Shown piece by piece: positions 12,839 through 22,003 of a stretch of 29,506 nucleotides of DNA; positions within the stretch are counted from its first letter, which is position 1; each line of letters begins with the position of its first letter. This DNA comes from a virus, in IMG/VR virus record IMGVR_UViG_3300030382_003486, positions 1 through 29,506 of that record, one strand, 5' to 3'. The notes beneath the pieces are model-generated. The model was not told where the DNA came from and searched no databases. It worked only from the letters and a program-made list of their open reading frames with translations. The position numbers and the translations under genes are program-made.

Positions 12839-14965
12839 TTATTCCCTAAGTTTTAATGGGTCTTTTGGCTTCGCCTGTGGTACTGCTTTCCGTTTTCGTC
12901 TACGGCGATGACGAACCTTACTAAGATGCATATCCTTAAGATCATCTACTGTAAGACCAACTGCCTTCATATCTTCTTTACTAGGACGATGACCTAAAGC
13001 TAATCTTGTAATAACCTTTGCAGCTTTTTTCCTTCTGTCAGAAAGGTCGCTATGTAAATCATCTATTTTTTGAAAGTTATCTTTAAGTCGTGTTAATCTA
13101 GAAGCTGATTTTTTTGCTGTTGCCCACTCTTTTGCTGCCGTTGCTCTAGCTGGAGAGCCAACTATTGTTGCTTCATATGATGCTTTAAGTTCTGGTAGGG
13201 CATTCTTGGCTCCCATTGCTTGAGTTATGGCATCATTAAGTTTACCCCTACGAGCTTCAATATCTTTCATTTGAGCAGTAATCGGATCAGTAGTGGCTTT
13301 TCGGATTTCAGCAAGATTTGGTTTTACTCTTTTTCTTCCTCTAACTCTCTTTCTTAAGCCAATAATCTTTATTAACTGAGGATTAATAAGTGTTTTAACT
13401 ATTTTAGAAGCTAAAAGACCCCTTCTCGTATAACGCAGTTCTCTTTCGGTAACTGCTTGTTCTGCTGTTAACTGCGCTTTTGCCCCAGTTGCTGCTGTCG
13501 TAGCACGCTTTCCTGCAATCTCGGCTCCGACATATCCCATCTGTTCTCGCTGAGATTTAAGTCGTCCACCCATGCCTGTTTGATAAGCTAAGGTTGCTTT
13601 ATAAATAGCATCAATAGGATCTTTAGCTTTGGCTGGTTTAGGGAAAGATTTAAGAATAGCACTAAGATATGGCTTACGATAACTGCCACTTAATCTTTCA
13701 GCTAAAGTTGTATAGCCCATACCAGTAACAGTATTATTTGCAAATGCTTCTAGAACTTTTTGTTGATTAGCAGAAGATTGAGCCATTCTTGCATAACCAA
13801 TAAGCGCTTCTGCTGAAACAGTTTTAGGAATATTTATTGGTGCTTGAGGTTGTTTGCTAAGTCCTAACTTGTCAAATGCTTTTACATATTCAGCCAAGAA
13901 TGATGCTGCATTTACTGCATCTTTATTCGCCACATCAAAAGCGGCTGACTTGATTGTTGCTGCATCAACGGGACGATCCCTCATAATATCTACTCCAAGA
14001 TTTGAAACAAGCTGTCTAGCTTTTTCTTGTGCTTCTTGTGTCAGTGCCTTCATTGATTTTTGAACGGTTGTCTTGGGTGCCGGTTTGTCTCCAACAGGAG
14101 GTGCTGATTCCACTACTGGCTCTTTTTGTCCCGCTACAGGAGCGACACGACGAGGAGCAACATAGCCGGCTCTAGCAGCAGGAGGAGGAGCCGTTGGCGT
14201 TTTTGCCGTTGCTGATCCACCCGGTGGCGCAGCCCGTGTTGCTGCTTGTGGTAAGTCAACTGCCGGTGTTGCTGGTGCTGACAGAGGGACGGATTCTGTA
14301 GGCTTCTCAACAGCATCTCTTTCTATTGATTTTTTTACTTCTCTGGGAGGACGCATTGCGGGCTGCCGTCCGAGGATTGGTTCACGGGTTGGTTGAGATT
14401 TTGCTGGTGGTGATTCAGCTTTCGCTAATGCCTCTGCTCTTGCTGTTGCTTTTGCTGTAGCTTCTGCATCTGCTGCTGCCTTAGCAGTGGCTCTCTTTTC
14501 TAGTTCAGCCCGCATTTGCTGTTTTATAGAAGGGTCGGGCGTCGGTGCTACTTTTGCTGGTCCAACTGTTGGCGAATCTGGAGCACCCGGCACTTCATCT
14601 TCAGGTGCCGGGGTGGGTCGACCTCCTGTCCACCCCGGCACTGCACCTTTAGGTGGAGGAGGTGGAGGTGCTGCTGCTGCTTTTGCTTTCGCCTTTGCTT
14701 GCGCTCTTTTTTCAGCAGCTTCTTTCTTAAGTTTTGCTTTAGCTTGTTCAGGCGTATCTTCAAGTCCTCCTTCAATAGCAGAAGTAACTGCACCAATAGC
14801 TTTACTAGATACTACTTTGTCTGCTAAATCTATAAACTGACCTATTGCTTTGGCTCCAAACTGTCCTTTCATACCAGCGGGGGTGCCTTTAGCTGTTACC
14901 CTTCTTCCTATACTTTCTCTATCTCTAAAGATTAATCCGCTGGGAAGTTTTACTACTCGTGCCAT
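12839..14965 (-). CDS. Internal virion protein, Ala/Lys/Pro-rich (gp15-like position)
   Basis: 708 residues. A short ordered N-terminus (VVKLPSGLIFRDRESIGRR) leads to a long low-complexity region, about residues 75-320, of Ala/Lys helices broken by proline runs (APPPPPPKG). The second half is predicted helical, with pairs such as YARMAQSSANQQKVLEAF. It ends in a very basic stretch (KVRHRRRRKRKAVPQ) likely to touch DNA. No family is recognised. Size and place match T7 gp15 in the ejection-protein trio. The low-complexity part explains several long spurious frames on both strands. AAGGAGAAAGG gives a clear ribosome-binding site, and the next gene begins three bases after the stop. Confidence 0.6.
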   Translation of the reverse strand: MARVVKLPSGLIFRDRESIGRRVTAKGTPAGMKGQFGAKAIGQFIDLADKVVSSKAIGAVTSAIEGGLEDTPEQAKAKLKKEAAEKRAQAKAKAKAAAAPPPPPPKGAVPGWTGGRPTPAPEDEVPGAPDSPTVGPAKVAPTPDPSIKQQMRAELEKRATAKAAADAEATAKATARAEALAKAESPPAKSQPTREPILGRQPAMRPPREVKKSIERDAVEKPTESVPLSAPATPAVDLPQAATRAAPPGGSATAKTPTAPPPAARAGYVAPRRVAPVAGQKEPVVESAPPVGDKPAPKTTVQKSMKALTQEAQEKARQLVSNLGVDIMRDRPVDAATIKSAAFDVANKDAVNAASFLAEYVKAFDKLGLSKQPQAPINIPKTVSAEALIGYARMAQSSANQQKVLEAFANNTVTGMGYTTLAERLSGSYRKPYLSAILKSFPKPAKAKDPIDAIYKATLAYQTGMGGRLKSQREQMGYVGAEIAGKRATTAATGAKAQLTAEQAVTERELRYTRRGLLASKIVKTLINPQLIKIIGLRKRVRGRKRVKPNLAEIRKATTDPITAQMKDIEARRGKLNDAITQAMGAKNALPELKASYEATIVGSPARATAAKEWATAKKSASRLTRLKDNFQKIDDLHSDLSDRRKKAAKVITRLALGHRPSKEDMKAVGLTVDDLKDMHLSKVRHRRRRKRKAVPQAKPKDPLKLRE

Positions 14966-14977
14966 TGTCCTTTCTCC

Positions 14978-15673
14978 TTAAAATGCAAAGTCGCCTTCAT
15001 CTTCAATGCGTGTCGCTTCATCTTGTAATATCTTTTTCAGAACAGGATCTTCTTCTAAATCTGCTAATGCTTGAATAGCTTTTTGTGCTCCCTCTTCATC
15101 ATCGGGTTCCCAGAAACCTTCACCCTTATGAGCAGCTTTGATTTCTGACATTTGAGTTTGATAAGCAGCGCCCTTGGCTTGTCTATCTTGTAGTTCTGTA
15201 CCTGCTTCTTTCTTAAACTTTTCGCCTTCAAGTTTCTGAACCGAAGCTTCAACCTCAGATTGTCCTGCTTCTCTTTCTTGTCCAAAGCGTTGCTGTTGTG
15301 ATTTTTGTAAGAACTGCTCTTTACCCAATGCTCCACCAACTCCAATCTTAGTTTCTTCTTCACCAAGTTTTTGTCCTGCATCTTGAAGTTGTGCTGATTT
15401 AGCTCCTGAACCAAATCCACCAGCCCCTTGTGCGGCGGCTAATCCTTTTGCAGTCCTTTTCCTTGCTCTAGCTTTTGCAGCTTTAGTAGCCGCATCAATG
15501 GCTTCTGCACCTGTTTTTTCTCTTGTATCGGCTTCACCACGCAAATCACGCAGTTTTTGAGCAGCAGCCTCTGATCTTGTTCCTGCTTCTGTTGCGAATC
15601 TTTTTCCTGCTTTACGGGCTGATGATTTTTCTTCTTGAACTGCCTTTTGTTCTTCTGCGGTTAATATTGCCAT
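14978..15673 (-). CDS. Helical internal virion protein (gp14-like position)
   Basis: 231 residues, almost wholly helical and rich in Ala, Glu, Lys and Gln. Long coiled-coil stretches lie at about 4-95 and 100-170, with a small Gly/Ala-rich interruption (AAQGAGGFGSGAKS). The acidic tail is DPVLKKILQDEATRIEDEGDFAF. No named domain is recognised. It is the first of three helical genes (231, 708, 1696 aa) after the tail genes, matching the relative sizes of T7 ejection proteins gp14, gp15 and gp16 (196, 747, 1318 aa). An internal-core protein ejected with the DNA is therefore plausible. A strong GTAAGGAG site precedes the ATG. Confidence 0.6.
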   Translation of the reverse strand: MAILTAEEQKAVQEEKSSARKAGKRFATEAGTRSEAAAQKLRDLRGEADTREKTGAEAIDAATKAAKARARKRTAKGLAAAQGAGGFGSGAKSAQLQDAGQKLGEEETKIGVGGALGKEQFLQKSQQQRFGQEREAGQSEVEASVQKLEGEKFKKEAGTELQDRQAKGAAYQTQMSEIKAAHKGEGFWEPDDEEGAQKAIQALADLEEDPVLKKILQDEATRIEDEGDFAF

Positions 15674-15692
15674 TGGTTGTTCTCCTTACTAT

Positions 15693-17489
15693 TTACCACT
15701 CACTTTTTGTTAACATCTTCTTACAAACTACTATATATGTAAAACCGGGAGCATTTGGTCCATCTGACCACAAAGCTCTAAAGTTTTCATCTACTGTATA
15801 GCTTACACCATTTACTCTGATTTTAAACTCTAGAAGTTTTTCAACGCCTTTGTTAAAACCTCTACCAGCAGCGACTCCACTATTTACTGATAATGCCATA
15901 CTAGTTCTGACATCACTATCTTTTCCCAACCCTCTACCTACATAGATAGGTATACCTGTTAAATCATATCCTACACCTTGTTGATTGGGAGCAGCACCCG
16001 CACGATAGTTAAGAGGAATGGGCAAAGTAAAAATACTTGGCAAACCTAAATAGTTTGGGTCGGCTGGATGATCTATGCGTTGTGTAAATGGATCAACTGC
16101 TGTATCGATAAGCGCTCCTGCTGTAACAGGATTGCCTGTCCAATAAGCTATTGTTTGTGTACCATAAGTATCACTTCTAGAAGCAGTATGTAAAACAACT
16201 TCAAAATGATATGTACCCGTAGCAGCTACAGCCACTGGAAGCCTATTTTCATGACTAGCAGTTGTTTGAGTTGGGTTAGCTAATGCATCTTTATGTTGCC
16301 AACATACATATATTGCTTCAATAACATAAGGATAATGAATAGGAACTACTCTTCTATCAGCTATAGAATCAAATGTATCATCTGGAAGAATCACATCTGG
16401 TCCTGATACTTTTGTATAAGGAACTTCTGATAAATCATAAGCTCCAAAAGTGTAGTTGTTAATATTATTAAATAAGTTAACAGTAAAAATATCATAAGCA
16501 GCAAGTTTACTTTGTGTTGCTGCTTGAGGTTTAGACCAGAGTGTATTATGTCCACCTTGCAACTTATGCTGAAAACGACTATCTATTGCTTCTATATTCG
16601 GTTGAATCGAAGCTTCATTAATAAAATCACCCGGTGAAACAGCGTTCTGAACAATATTATCAGCTAGATTCCCTTTATAGTTTGCTGGAATGTTTTGTAC
16701 AGATACAGGGTCTGAATCACTTGTTTCATAAGTAAAGGTACGAAGTGGGGTTGTGTATCTTAAAGATACTTGAATATTAGGAAAAAATACCTTTTTCCCT
16801 GTTCCTGTACTTTCAGTAACGCTATCAATCTCTTGACCTAAATATTCTAAAGTTAAACAATATACTCTATCAGGTGGTAAAACTACATCAATGTTATCGA
16901 TAGTATAGGGATTTAAAGACATATTATCAGCCATGAAGGCAGTTCCCGGTATAGTCCAAGAACCTATTTCTTTTTCCCAATGTGTAACATTAGGGTTTAC
17001 AGCAGTCGGGGTTTTACTCCATAATGATAGTTTAAAATCAAACTTACCAGCTTGTGTTTCTGTTGTTCCAAAGTTATAAAAACGATCGTCAACTGTTCCT
17101 ACTGGATCTTTATTAATATATGCTACCCAACTAATAGGTTCATCTCCTTGATCCCAAGAAAATGACATATCTCGTAAAGTATAATATTTACTATCACTAT
17201 TAATATTTTCAGAAAAAGTATCTTGTGGAGGAGCAAGGATAAAAGGAAAACAATATGCTTGATTTATATCTTCGCCGCTTCCGTCTGGTCCTACCGACGC
17301 TTGATAACTAGTAATAGAACTAAGCCAAAAGTTTGTACGAAAACTTGTTTCATAGTTTTCTAAGTTAACATCGTCAACATCACCAACATTTAAACCATTA
17401 TCAACCACTGCAATCTTTAATAAATCATTGAGCGGTTGTGCTGCTAGCTTTGTTCCTTTAACTAATCTTTCTCTGGTTTTTTTACTCAT
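15693..17489 (-). CDS. Beta-rich virion appendage protein (598 aa)
   Basis: Unrecognised 598-residue protein. It begins with a basic helical segment (KKTRERLVKGTKLAAQPLNDLLKIA), then long beta-rich stretches full of Tyr, Thr, Asn and Pro, such as YTLRDMSFSWDQGDEPISWV and TIDNIDVVLPPDRVYCLTLEYL. The C-terminus (VNGVSYTVDENFRALW, then FTYIVVCKKML) is also strand-like. It looks like a fibre, appendage or capsid-associated protein with several beta-sandwich domains. Its ribosome-binding site (GGAGAG) lies inside the end of the 336-aa gene, with an 8-base overlap, so the pair is probably made in fixed ratio. No enzymatic signature is visible. Confidence 0.6.
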   Translation of the reverse strand: MSKKTRERLVKGTKLAAQPLNDLLKIAVVDNGLNVGDVDDVNLENYETSFRTNFWLSSITSYQASVGPDGSGEDINQAYCFPFILAPPQDTFSENINSDSKYYTLRDMSFSWDQGDEPISWVAYINKDPVGTVDDRFYNFGTTETQAGKFDFKLSLWSKTPTAVNPNVTHWEKEIGSWTIPGTAFMADNMSLNPYTIDNIDVVLPPDRVYCLTLEYLGQEIDSVTESTGTGKKVFFPNIQVSLRYTTPLRTFTYETSDSDPVSVQNIPANYKGNLADNIVQNAVSPGDFINEASIQPNIEAIDSRFQHKLQGGHNTLWSKPQAATQSKLAAYDIFTVNLFNNINNYTFGAYDLSEVPYTKVSGPDVILPDDTFDSIADRRVVPIHYPYVIEAIYVCWQHKDALANPTQTTASHENRLPVAVAATGTYHFEVVLHTASRSDTYGTQTIAYWTGNPVTAGALIDTAVDPFTQRIDHPADPNYLGLPSIFTLPIPLNYRAGAAPNQQGVGYDLTGIPIYVGRGLGKDSDVRTSMALSVNSGVAAGRGFNKGVEKLLEFKIRVNGVSYTVDENFRALWSDGPNAPGFTYIVVCKKMLTKSEW

Positions 17490-18492
17490 TCACTCTCTCC
17501 ATCGGCTCTAATACAGCAACATTAAGACACCAAATGTTATTAGCGAATGTAGGACGATAGTTCGTTGCTGTAGTTGAAGGTACTACATTATTATCATTAT
17601 TATAAGTTTGACCTGAAGCTGTACCCACAAACTCAGTAACAGCATTACTTGGAGGAGGTTCTGGTTGTTCCCAAGAAGGTAAAGCAAAAACAAATCGTAC
17701 TCTACTTGTTGCTGGAATAGGAATATTTATATCTGTTATTTTTATTTCACATCCATTTATTTTTTGTAGTGCTGGAGTAAGTGTTGGATTATAAGAAACC
17801 TGTTCATTACTAGCAAAGTTAGTAGGTCCAGTTGTTTCATTCATCATGAATCCCATACTATTGCAAGCCCACAAATGTATTTCATTATTTCTAAGAAATG
17901 TAGTAGTAGTATTTTGTGGATTATCTATAACAACCCACATCACCCAGTTTGATAATCCGATTCCTCTACCTACATCCCAATCATTAGTAAACCATGATTC
18001 CTCTATATCTATACCTTCTATTTTATCATCAAAGAGTCCATACATAACTAGTTCTTGTAAAATAACCGGTTGTTTAAAATATTGAGTTGTAGTCCAATAC
18101 CAGTTTAAACCGTATTCAATATCATCAAGCTCACCGGGCGCATCTATCTTTAGTGGTTGTCCTGTTATTGCAGAAGATATACCCGCTCCTTTAAAACGAA
18201 AAGGATTGTTAGGAGCATTTCCTGCTATAGCTTCAGGTTCTGGCATTCTGCTATTAGGAATACTAAGAAAAGGAGGACAAGCTAAAACTTCATCTTCACC
18301 AATATTGATTCCGCTTGATCTAATCTGAGGAGTAAAACCATAATGAAACTTGTTTTCAACCCACATATCCACATCACGAAACTCTGGATCATTATATCTT
18401 TCTTTAACATTTTCTAATGATTTTTCAATACGAGTACCATCAATAGTAGTTTGTGCGCTGAACTGTTGTTTTGTAATAACTCTTGTACTCAT
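17482..18492 (-). CDS. Beta-rich virion appendage protein (336 aa)
   Basis: Unrecognised 336-residue protein. The sequence is rich in Asn, Thr, Trp and aromatic beta-strand stretches (VENKFHYGFTPQIR, GLSNWVMWVVIDNP, NEIHLWACNSMGFMMN, CEIKITDINIPIPATSRVRF). An N-terminal helix (DGTRIEKSLENVKERYND) may be the attachment segment. It overlaps the downstream 598-aa gene by 8 bases. Both proteins share a loose pattern of an aromatic strand followed by a proline/phenylalanine-rich one (CPPFLSIPN here, CFPFILAPPQ there), so they may be distant relatives. Position between the tail nozzle and the ejection proteins suggests a tail fibre, tail appendage or vertex protein. Confidence 0.6.
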   Translation of the reverse strand: MSTRVITKQQFSAQTTIDGTRIEKSLENVKERYNDPEFRDVDMWVENKFHYGFTPQIRSSGINIGEDEVLACPPFLSIPNSRMPEPEAIAGNAPNNPFRFKGAGISSAITGQPLKIDAPGELDDIEYGLNWYWTTTQYFKQPVILQELVMYGLFDDKIEGIDIEESWFTNDWDVGRGIGLSNWVMWVVIDNPQNTTTTFLRNNEIHLWACNSMGFMMNETTGPTNFASNEQVSYNPTLTPALQKINGCEIKITDINIPIPATSRVRFVFALPSWEQPEPPPSNAVTEFVGTASGQTYNNDNNVVPSTTATNYRPTFANNIWCLNVAVLEPMERVNE

Positions 18493-19133
18493 TATGTTAA
18501 AGTTCCTATATTTGGTATACCGAATAATAAACCGGTTTTATTAATACAATAAGCCGCATTTCCTAATCCTACTCCTGTACCTATATTATTTACAATATTA
18601 CCTGCTGTTCCACTTCCCGGTGCATTTTCTTGAAATATACAACTTACGAAGTTAACTTGGTCAGTAGGACCAGCAATAGAAGTATTAATACTAACATAAG
18701 CAGCATTAGCAGCAGGAGTGCCTACAGCATCTTTCATTGTAGTTGGATATCGTCTGAAAGAGCAGTTATTAAATACAACTCTAGAAACGGTACTAATAGT
18801 AACAAATCTATCAGTATTCTGTTTTGTTTGTTTAAAATGACAGTTATTAAAGATTACTGAAGAACTTGCTAAAATATTAATATGTCCAGTAAAAGTTGCT
18901 CCTGATGCTCCTGTGATTACAGTCATACCTTGTGTGTCAATCGTTGCCCCTCCGTGTTCTCCTGATTCTAAGAAAATAAGATTATCTGTTTCTTTTTCAA
19001 ATACAATAGGATCACCATTTCTAATAGTAACTCCCACTCTCTTACGATTACCAGCCGCCTCGTTTAGAATAGGACGATCTAATAAACCAATCTTATCAAG
19101 AGTTCTTTGAAATACTAAATCTACATCTCTCAT
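18492..19133 (-). CDS. Right-handed beta-helix protein (possible tail spike or appendage)
   Basis: 213 residues. From about residue 60 the chain shows parallel beta-helix rungs ending in Asn/Cys ladders: SVIFNNCHFKQ, RVVFNNCSFRRY and QVNFVSCIFQEN, spaced by variable loops. Such helices are common in phage tailspikes and pectate-lyase-like fibres that bind or cut polysaccharide. The protein is much shorter than classical spikes, so it may be a receptor-binding tip, a plug or an adaptor for one. The N-terminus (VDLVFQRTLDKIGLL) may anchor it to the nozzle. Start and stop both form TAATG overlaps with neighbouring genes. No catalytic residues are identifiable. Confidence 0.65.
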   Translation of the reverse strand: MRDVDLVFQRTLDKIGLLDRPILNEAAGNRKRVGVTIRNGDPIVFEKETDNLIFLESGEHGGATIDTQGMTVITGASGATFTGHINILASSSVIFNNCHFKQTKQNTDRFVTISTVSRVVFNNCSFRRYPTTMKDAVGTPAANAAYVSINTSIAGPTDQVNFVSCIFQENAPGSGTAGNIVNNIGTGVGLGNAAYCINKTGLLFGIPNIGTLT

Positions 19134-22000
19134 TATCGACCCGTCCTTCGTCTTCCTGCAACTTTATTAATGGCTATTTTAATATTTTTAATAATCAGTT
19201 TTTGTGCTTTATCCTGTAAGAAACCAAAGAAAGTATAGTTAACGCTTCCACCTCTTACGCTGTCGCTTGTCGCAATAGTATCTACTTCTTCTGTATCGAC
19301 TAGGAAGTTTCCAGTAGCAGGAGCAATATTACTGCCATATTGAGCCGGCGCAGGTTCAGTAGAGTTAAACAAACGCTTAGTTAAAGTAGCAGGGGCTTGA
19401 GTGTTTAACCATCTATTTCTAATAGAAGCTTTTTCTGCAATCCTTTCTATATCTTGTTTAAGAACACTAGTTCCATCAAAATCTATATTTTGAGTTACAT
19501 AATCTTTATAATCAGAACCACAAATACTGTTCCATAATCCCCATAACCAAGCGGTAGTTACCTTTACCCCCGGTCCTCTAGAAATGATAGAAGAAAAAGA
19601 ACCTCTAGCTTTAACTTGCTGTTGACCTTCTATACCTATTTGTGATGACTTATAAACCCAATCTAATGCTTGAGTTCTCTGAGTATCAGGTTCTAATCTA
19701 TACCAACCGGGATCCCATGCAAACATATTGTAATCTGTAACAACATCTGTTCCTCCTTCACCATCAGATGATTCAAACGTTGATAGCACAGGTGCCTCTA
19801 CAACAATATTAGTTGAAGGCACCTGAGCAAAATCTCTACGGATTCTTTGCAAGGGTAAATATATAACATCATTTTTGTTTCCTTCTTGCAACTGCATAAA
19901 TCCATAAGCTAGCTGTGTACCAGTACCAACAGCATCCCAAGCAATATCAACCCAACCGGTAGTAGGATCATAGTTAACATGTTGAGTAGCTAAACCTAAT
20001 GCTCCCCCGGGATCATATCCATCATATGTACTGGCTCTTTCAGGGGGTAAAAGAAACTCATGAGCATCATTAGCACCTCCTACCCACTCAGGAACTTGCC
20101 ATCTTTGAGCATCAATACGAAAATATAATCTATATTTTAGCAACTGTCGTAAAGGCATGCCACTAGGATTAAGTCCTATAGGAGTGATTCTAATAGGCAT
20201 TAACCAAAGATCACCAGCAGGAAATGGTTGCTCATAATAAAAAGTAGGATTTGCAGTATTATCACTTAAATAACCACCGTGAGGAAAAATCTTATCTAAA
20301 TATATTTCATATCGATTATCAAGAACATTAGTGCTTATGTGTCTATAAGCTCCATATGAACGAATACCTTCATTAAAATCATTTGTATTACCATCTCTAG
20401 CTCCTCCTCTACCTAGTTCAAAAATACGAAATGAAGTATTGTAAGCTAATGGATCATCAAAAAAGTTAGGAGCTTCATAATCAGCAAAATGCATTTTAAA
20501 AGTTTGTTTGCCACCAATAGCAAAAGTTCTCTTTTTAAAACTCACTACTCTGGGATTACTTACCTGAGTCGTTGCACCTATTTTGGGAGGTTCTCCACCA
20601 TCATCTTTAACAATAGAAGTTGTAGACCAAAGATACCAACCATTTTTATATACCCACATAATATTAAGTTTGGGAACAACTAAAATAAGTTGCATTTCTT
20701 TACGATCATATGCAAGATGCATTCCTTCATAGTTCTCATTGGCTTTATAAATAAAATCAGGTCTACCTTCAGCCCCTGCCGGCGCATGTCCTGTTTCTGT
20801 AAAATAATGGGTGACAGGATTAATGGTTTCACCATCAAAAAATCTTTTAATAGGTAAACTTAATATCTCTAGATTTAAACCAGTTGCAGTTTGATACACA
20901 CCATTCTCATCTACCCAAGTAACCAATCCCTCACTTTGTATAACACAAGCTGGAGATAAACATCCTATTTCATCATGAACTTTAACAGCCCGTCCTGCTG
21001 ATAATATAATGCCTTGGCTTGGTGAATAAATAAACATTTCATCTTTAGACCAAACTAAAATATTATTATTTAGATTTTCGATTGCTACAATATCATTTCT
21101 TAGTTCATGAAAAGTAAATGCATTATCACCCATAATAGCGTTAGAAACACCTATATCACTAAAATAAATAGATTTGCCACTGGCATAAACTATTCGTCCA
21201 TTAATACTAGTAGCATCAACAAAATCACTCAGATCACTATTTTGTACATAGACATAAGCATTATCATCTGCAAATATCCCATCTTTGAAGGTAACAGGAA
21301 TAATAAGTCCTGTTTCACCATATGGATTACTTAAAACATCATTAACTTCATTTCTATTATTAGTAGTATTTATTTGTTTTTCTTTATTTGTAGTAAATGC
21401 TGAAGGATTATATTGCCACACACCAAAACTATTTCCAAAATAAACTTTATTCAAATAAGAATGAAAGAAAAAATAGTTTTCGTTAGCAAGTGAAACATCC
21501 ATAAAGTTATATAAGTTATTTCTTGTTTCATAATATCCACGATAGAACTGTTCAGTTTGAAGAGTTTGAGTTTCTTCTGAAGTGTGAACATATAGTATTT
21601 CCTTCCATATGTTATTCGTAGTAACATCATAGATAACAGCACAATAGTAATCAACAAGATCATCATTCACTCTGAACTCATAAGCAGTGTTACCATGTGC
21701 TAAAAATATTGTTATAATCTGTGTATGACCAAACTCAGTTTCAAATATAAATGAACCTAAGATTTGTTTTAAACCAAACTCATAATCTACATCAACATCT
21801 GCTGGCAGTTTTCCATCAATATAGGGAGTTTGCATAGCATTAAGAGGACCACAGAACTCTGCAATAGTTCCGAATCCTTCTCTAGATTCCCAAAAACCTT
21901 TGGATTTAAATAAGTTTTGAATATAGGTTTGATTACAATAAGGGTCTGTCAATGACATTCCCTCACCAATAATATCTACTTCTGGTCTATTAACAGCCAT
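19133..22000 (-). CDS. Tail nozzle / beta-propeller protein (tail tubular B-like)
   Basis: Large 955-residue virion protein, probably the tail nozzle below the adaptor, analogous to T7 gp12 (794 aa). The N-terminus includes CNQTYIQNLFKSKGFWESREGF, a pattern often seen at the start of these proteins. Residues about 240-360 contain a blade-like series (NGRIVYASGKSIYFSDIG, NNILVWSKDEMFIYSP, GLVTWVDENGVYQTATG) typical of phage nozzle beta-propellers. The remainder is beta-rich with many aromatic residues. A basic C-terminus (KIAINKVAGRRRTGR) closes it. The stop overlaps the next ATG as TAATG. No enzymatic domain is apparent. The assignment rests on repeat pattern, length and neighbours. Confidence 0.8.
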   Translation of the reverse strand: MAVNRPEVDIIGEGMSLTDPYCNQTYIQNLFKSKGFWESREGFGTIAEFCGPLNAMQTPYIDGKLPADVDVDYEFGLKQILGSFIFETEFGHTQIITIFLAHGNTAYEFRVNDDLVDYYCAVIYDVTTNNIWKEILYVHTSEETQTLQTEQFYRGYYETRNNLYNFMDVSLANENYFFFHSYLNKVYFGNSFGVWQYNPSAFTTNKEKQINTTNNRNEVNDVLSNPYGETGLIIPVTFKDGIFADDNAYVYVQNSDLSDFVDATSINGRIVYASGKSIYFSDIGVSNAIMGDNAFTFHELRNDIVAIENLNNNILVWSKDEMFIYSPSQGIILSAGRAVKVHDEIGCLSPACVIQSEGLVTWVDENGVYQTATGLNLEILSLPIKRFFDGETINPVTHYFTETGHAPAGAEGRPDFIYKANENYEGMHLAYDRKEMQLILVVPKLNIMWVYKNGWYLWSTTSIVKDDGGEPPKIGATTQVSNPRVVSFKKRTFAIGGKQTFKMHFADYEAPNFFDDPLAYNTSFRIFELGRGGARDGNTNDFNEGIRSYGAYRHISTNVLDNRYEIYLDKIFPHGGYLSDNTANPTFYYEQPFPAGDLWLMPIRITPIGLNPSGMPLRQLLKYRLYFRIDAQRWQVPEWVGGANDAHEFLLPPERASTYDGYDPGGALGLATQHVNYDPTTGWVDIAWDAVGTGTQLAYGFMQLQEGNKNDVIYLPLQRIRRDFAQVPSTNIVVEAPVLSTFESSDGEGGTDVVTDYNMFAWDPGWYRLEPDTQRTQALDWVYKSSQIGIEGQQQVKARGSFSSIISRGPGVKVTTAWLWGLWNSICGSDYKDYVTQNIDFDGTSVLKQDIERIAEKASIRNRWLNTQAPATLTKRLFNSTEPAPAQYGSNIAPATGNFLVDTEEVDTIATSDSVRGGSVNYTFFGFLQDKAQKLIIKNIKIAINKVAGRRRTGR

Positions 22001-22003
22001 ATA

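Noticed and set aside
14487-14840. Long plus-strand frames opposite the 708-aa gene
   Set aside because: They are complements of Ala/Lys/Pro low-complexity coding sequence and lack ribosome-binding sites.
15693-19133. Diversity-generating retroelement acting on the appendage genes
   Set aside because: There is no reverse transcriptase and no template/variable repeat pair in the window.
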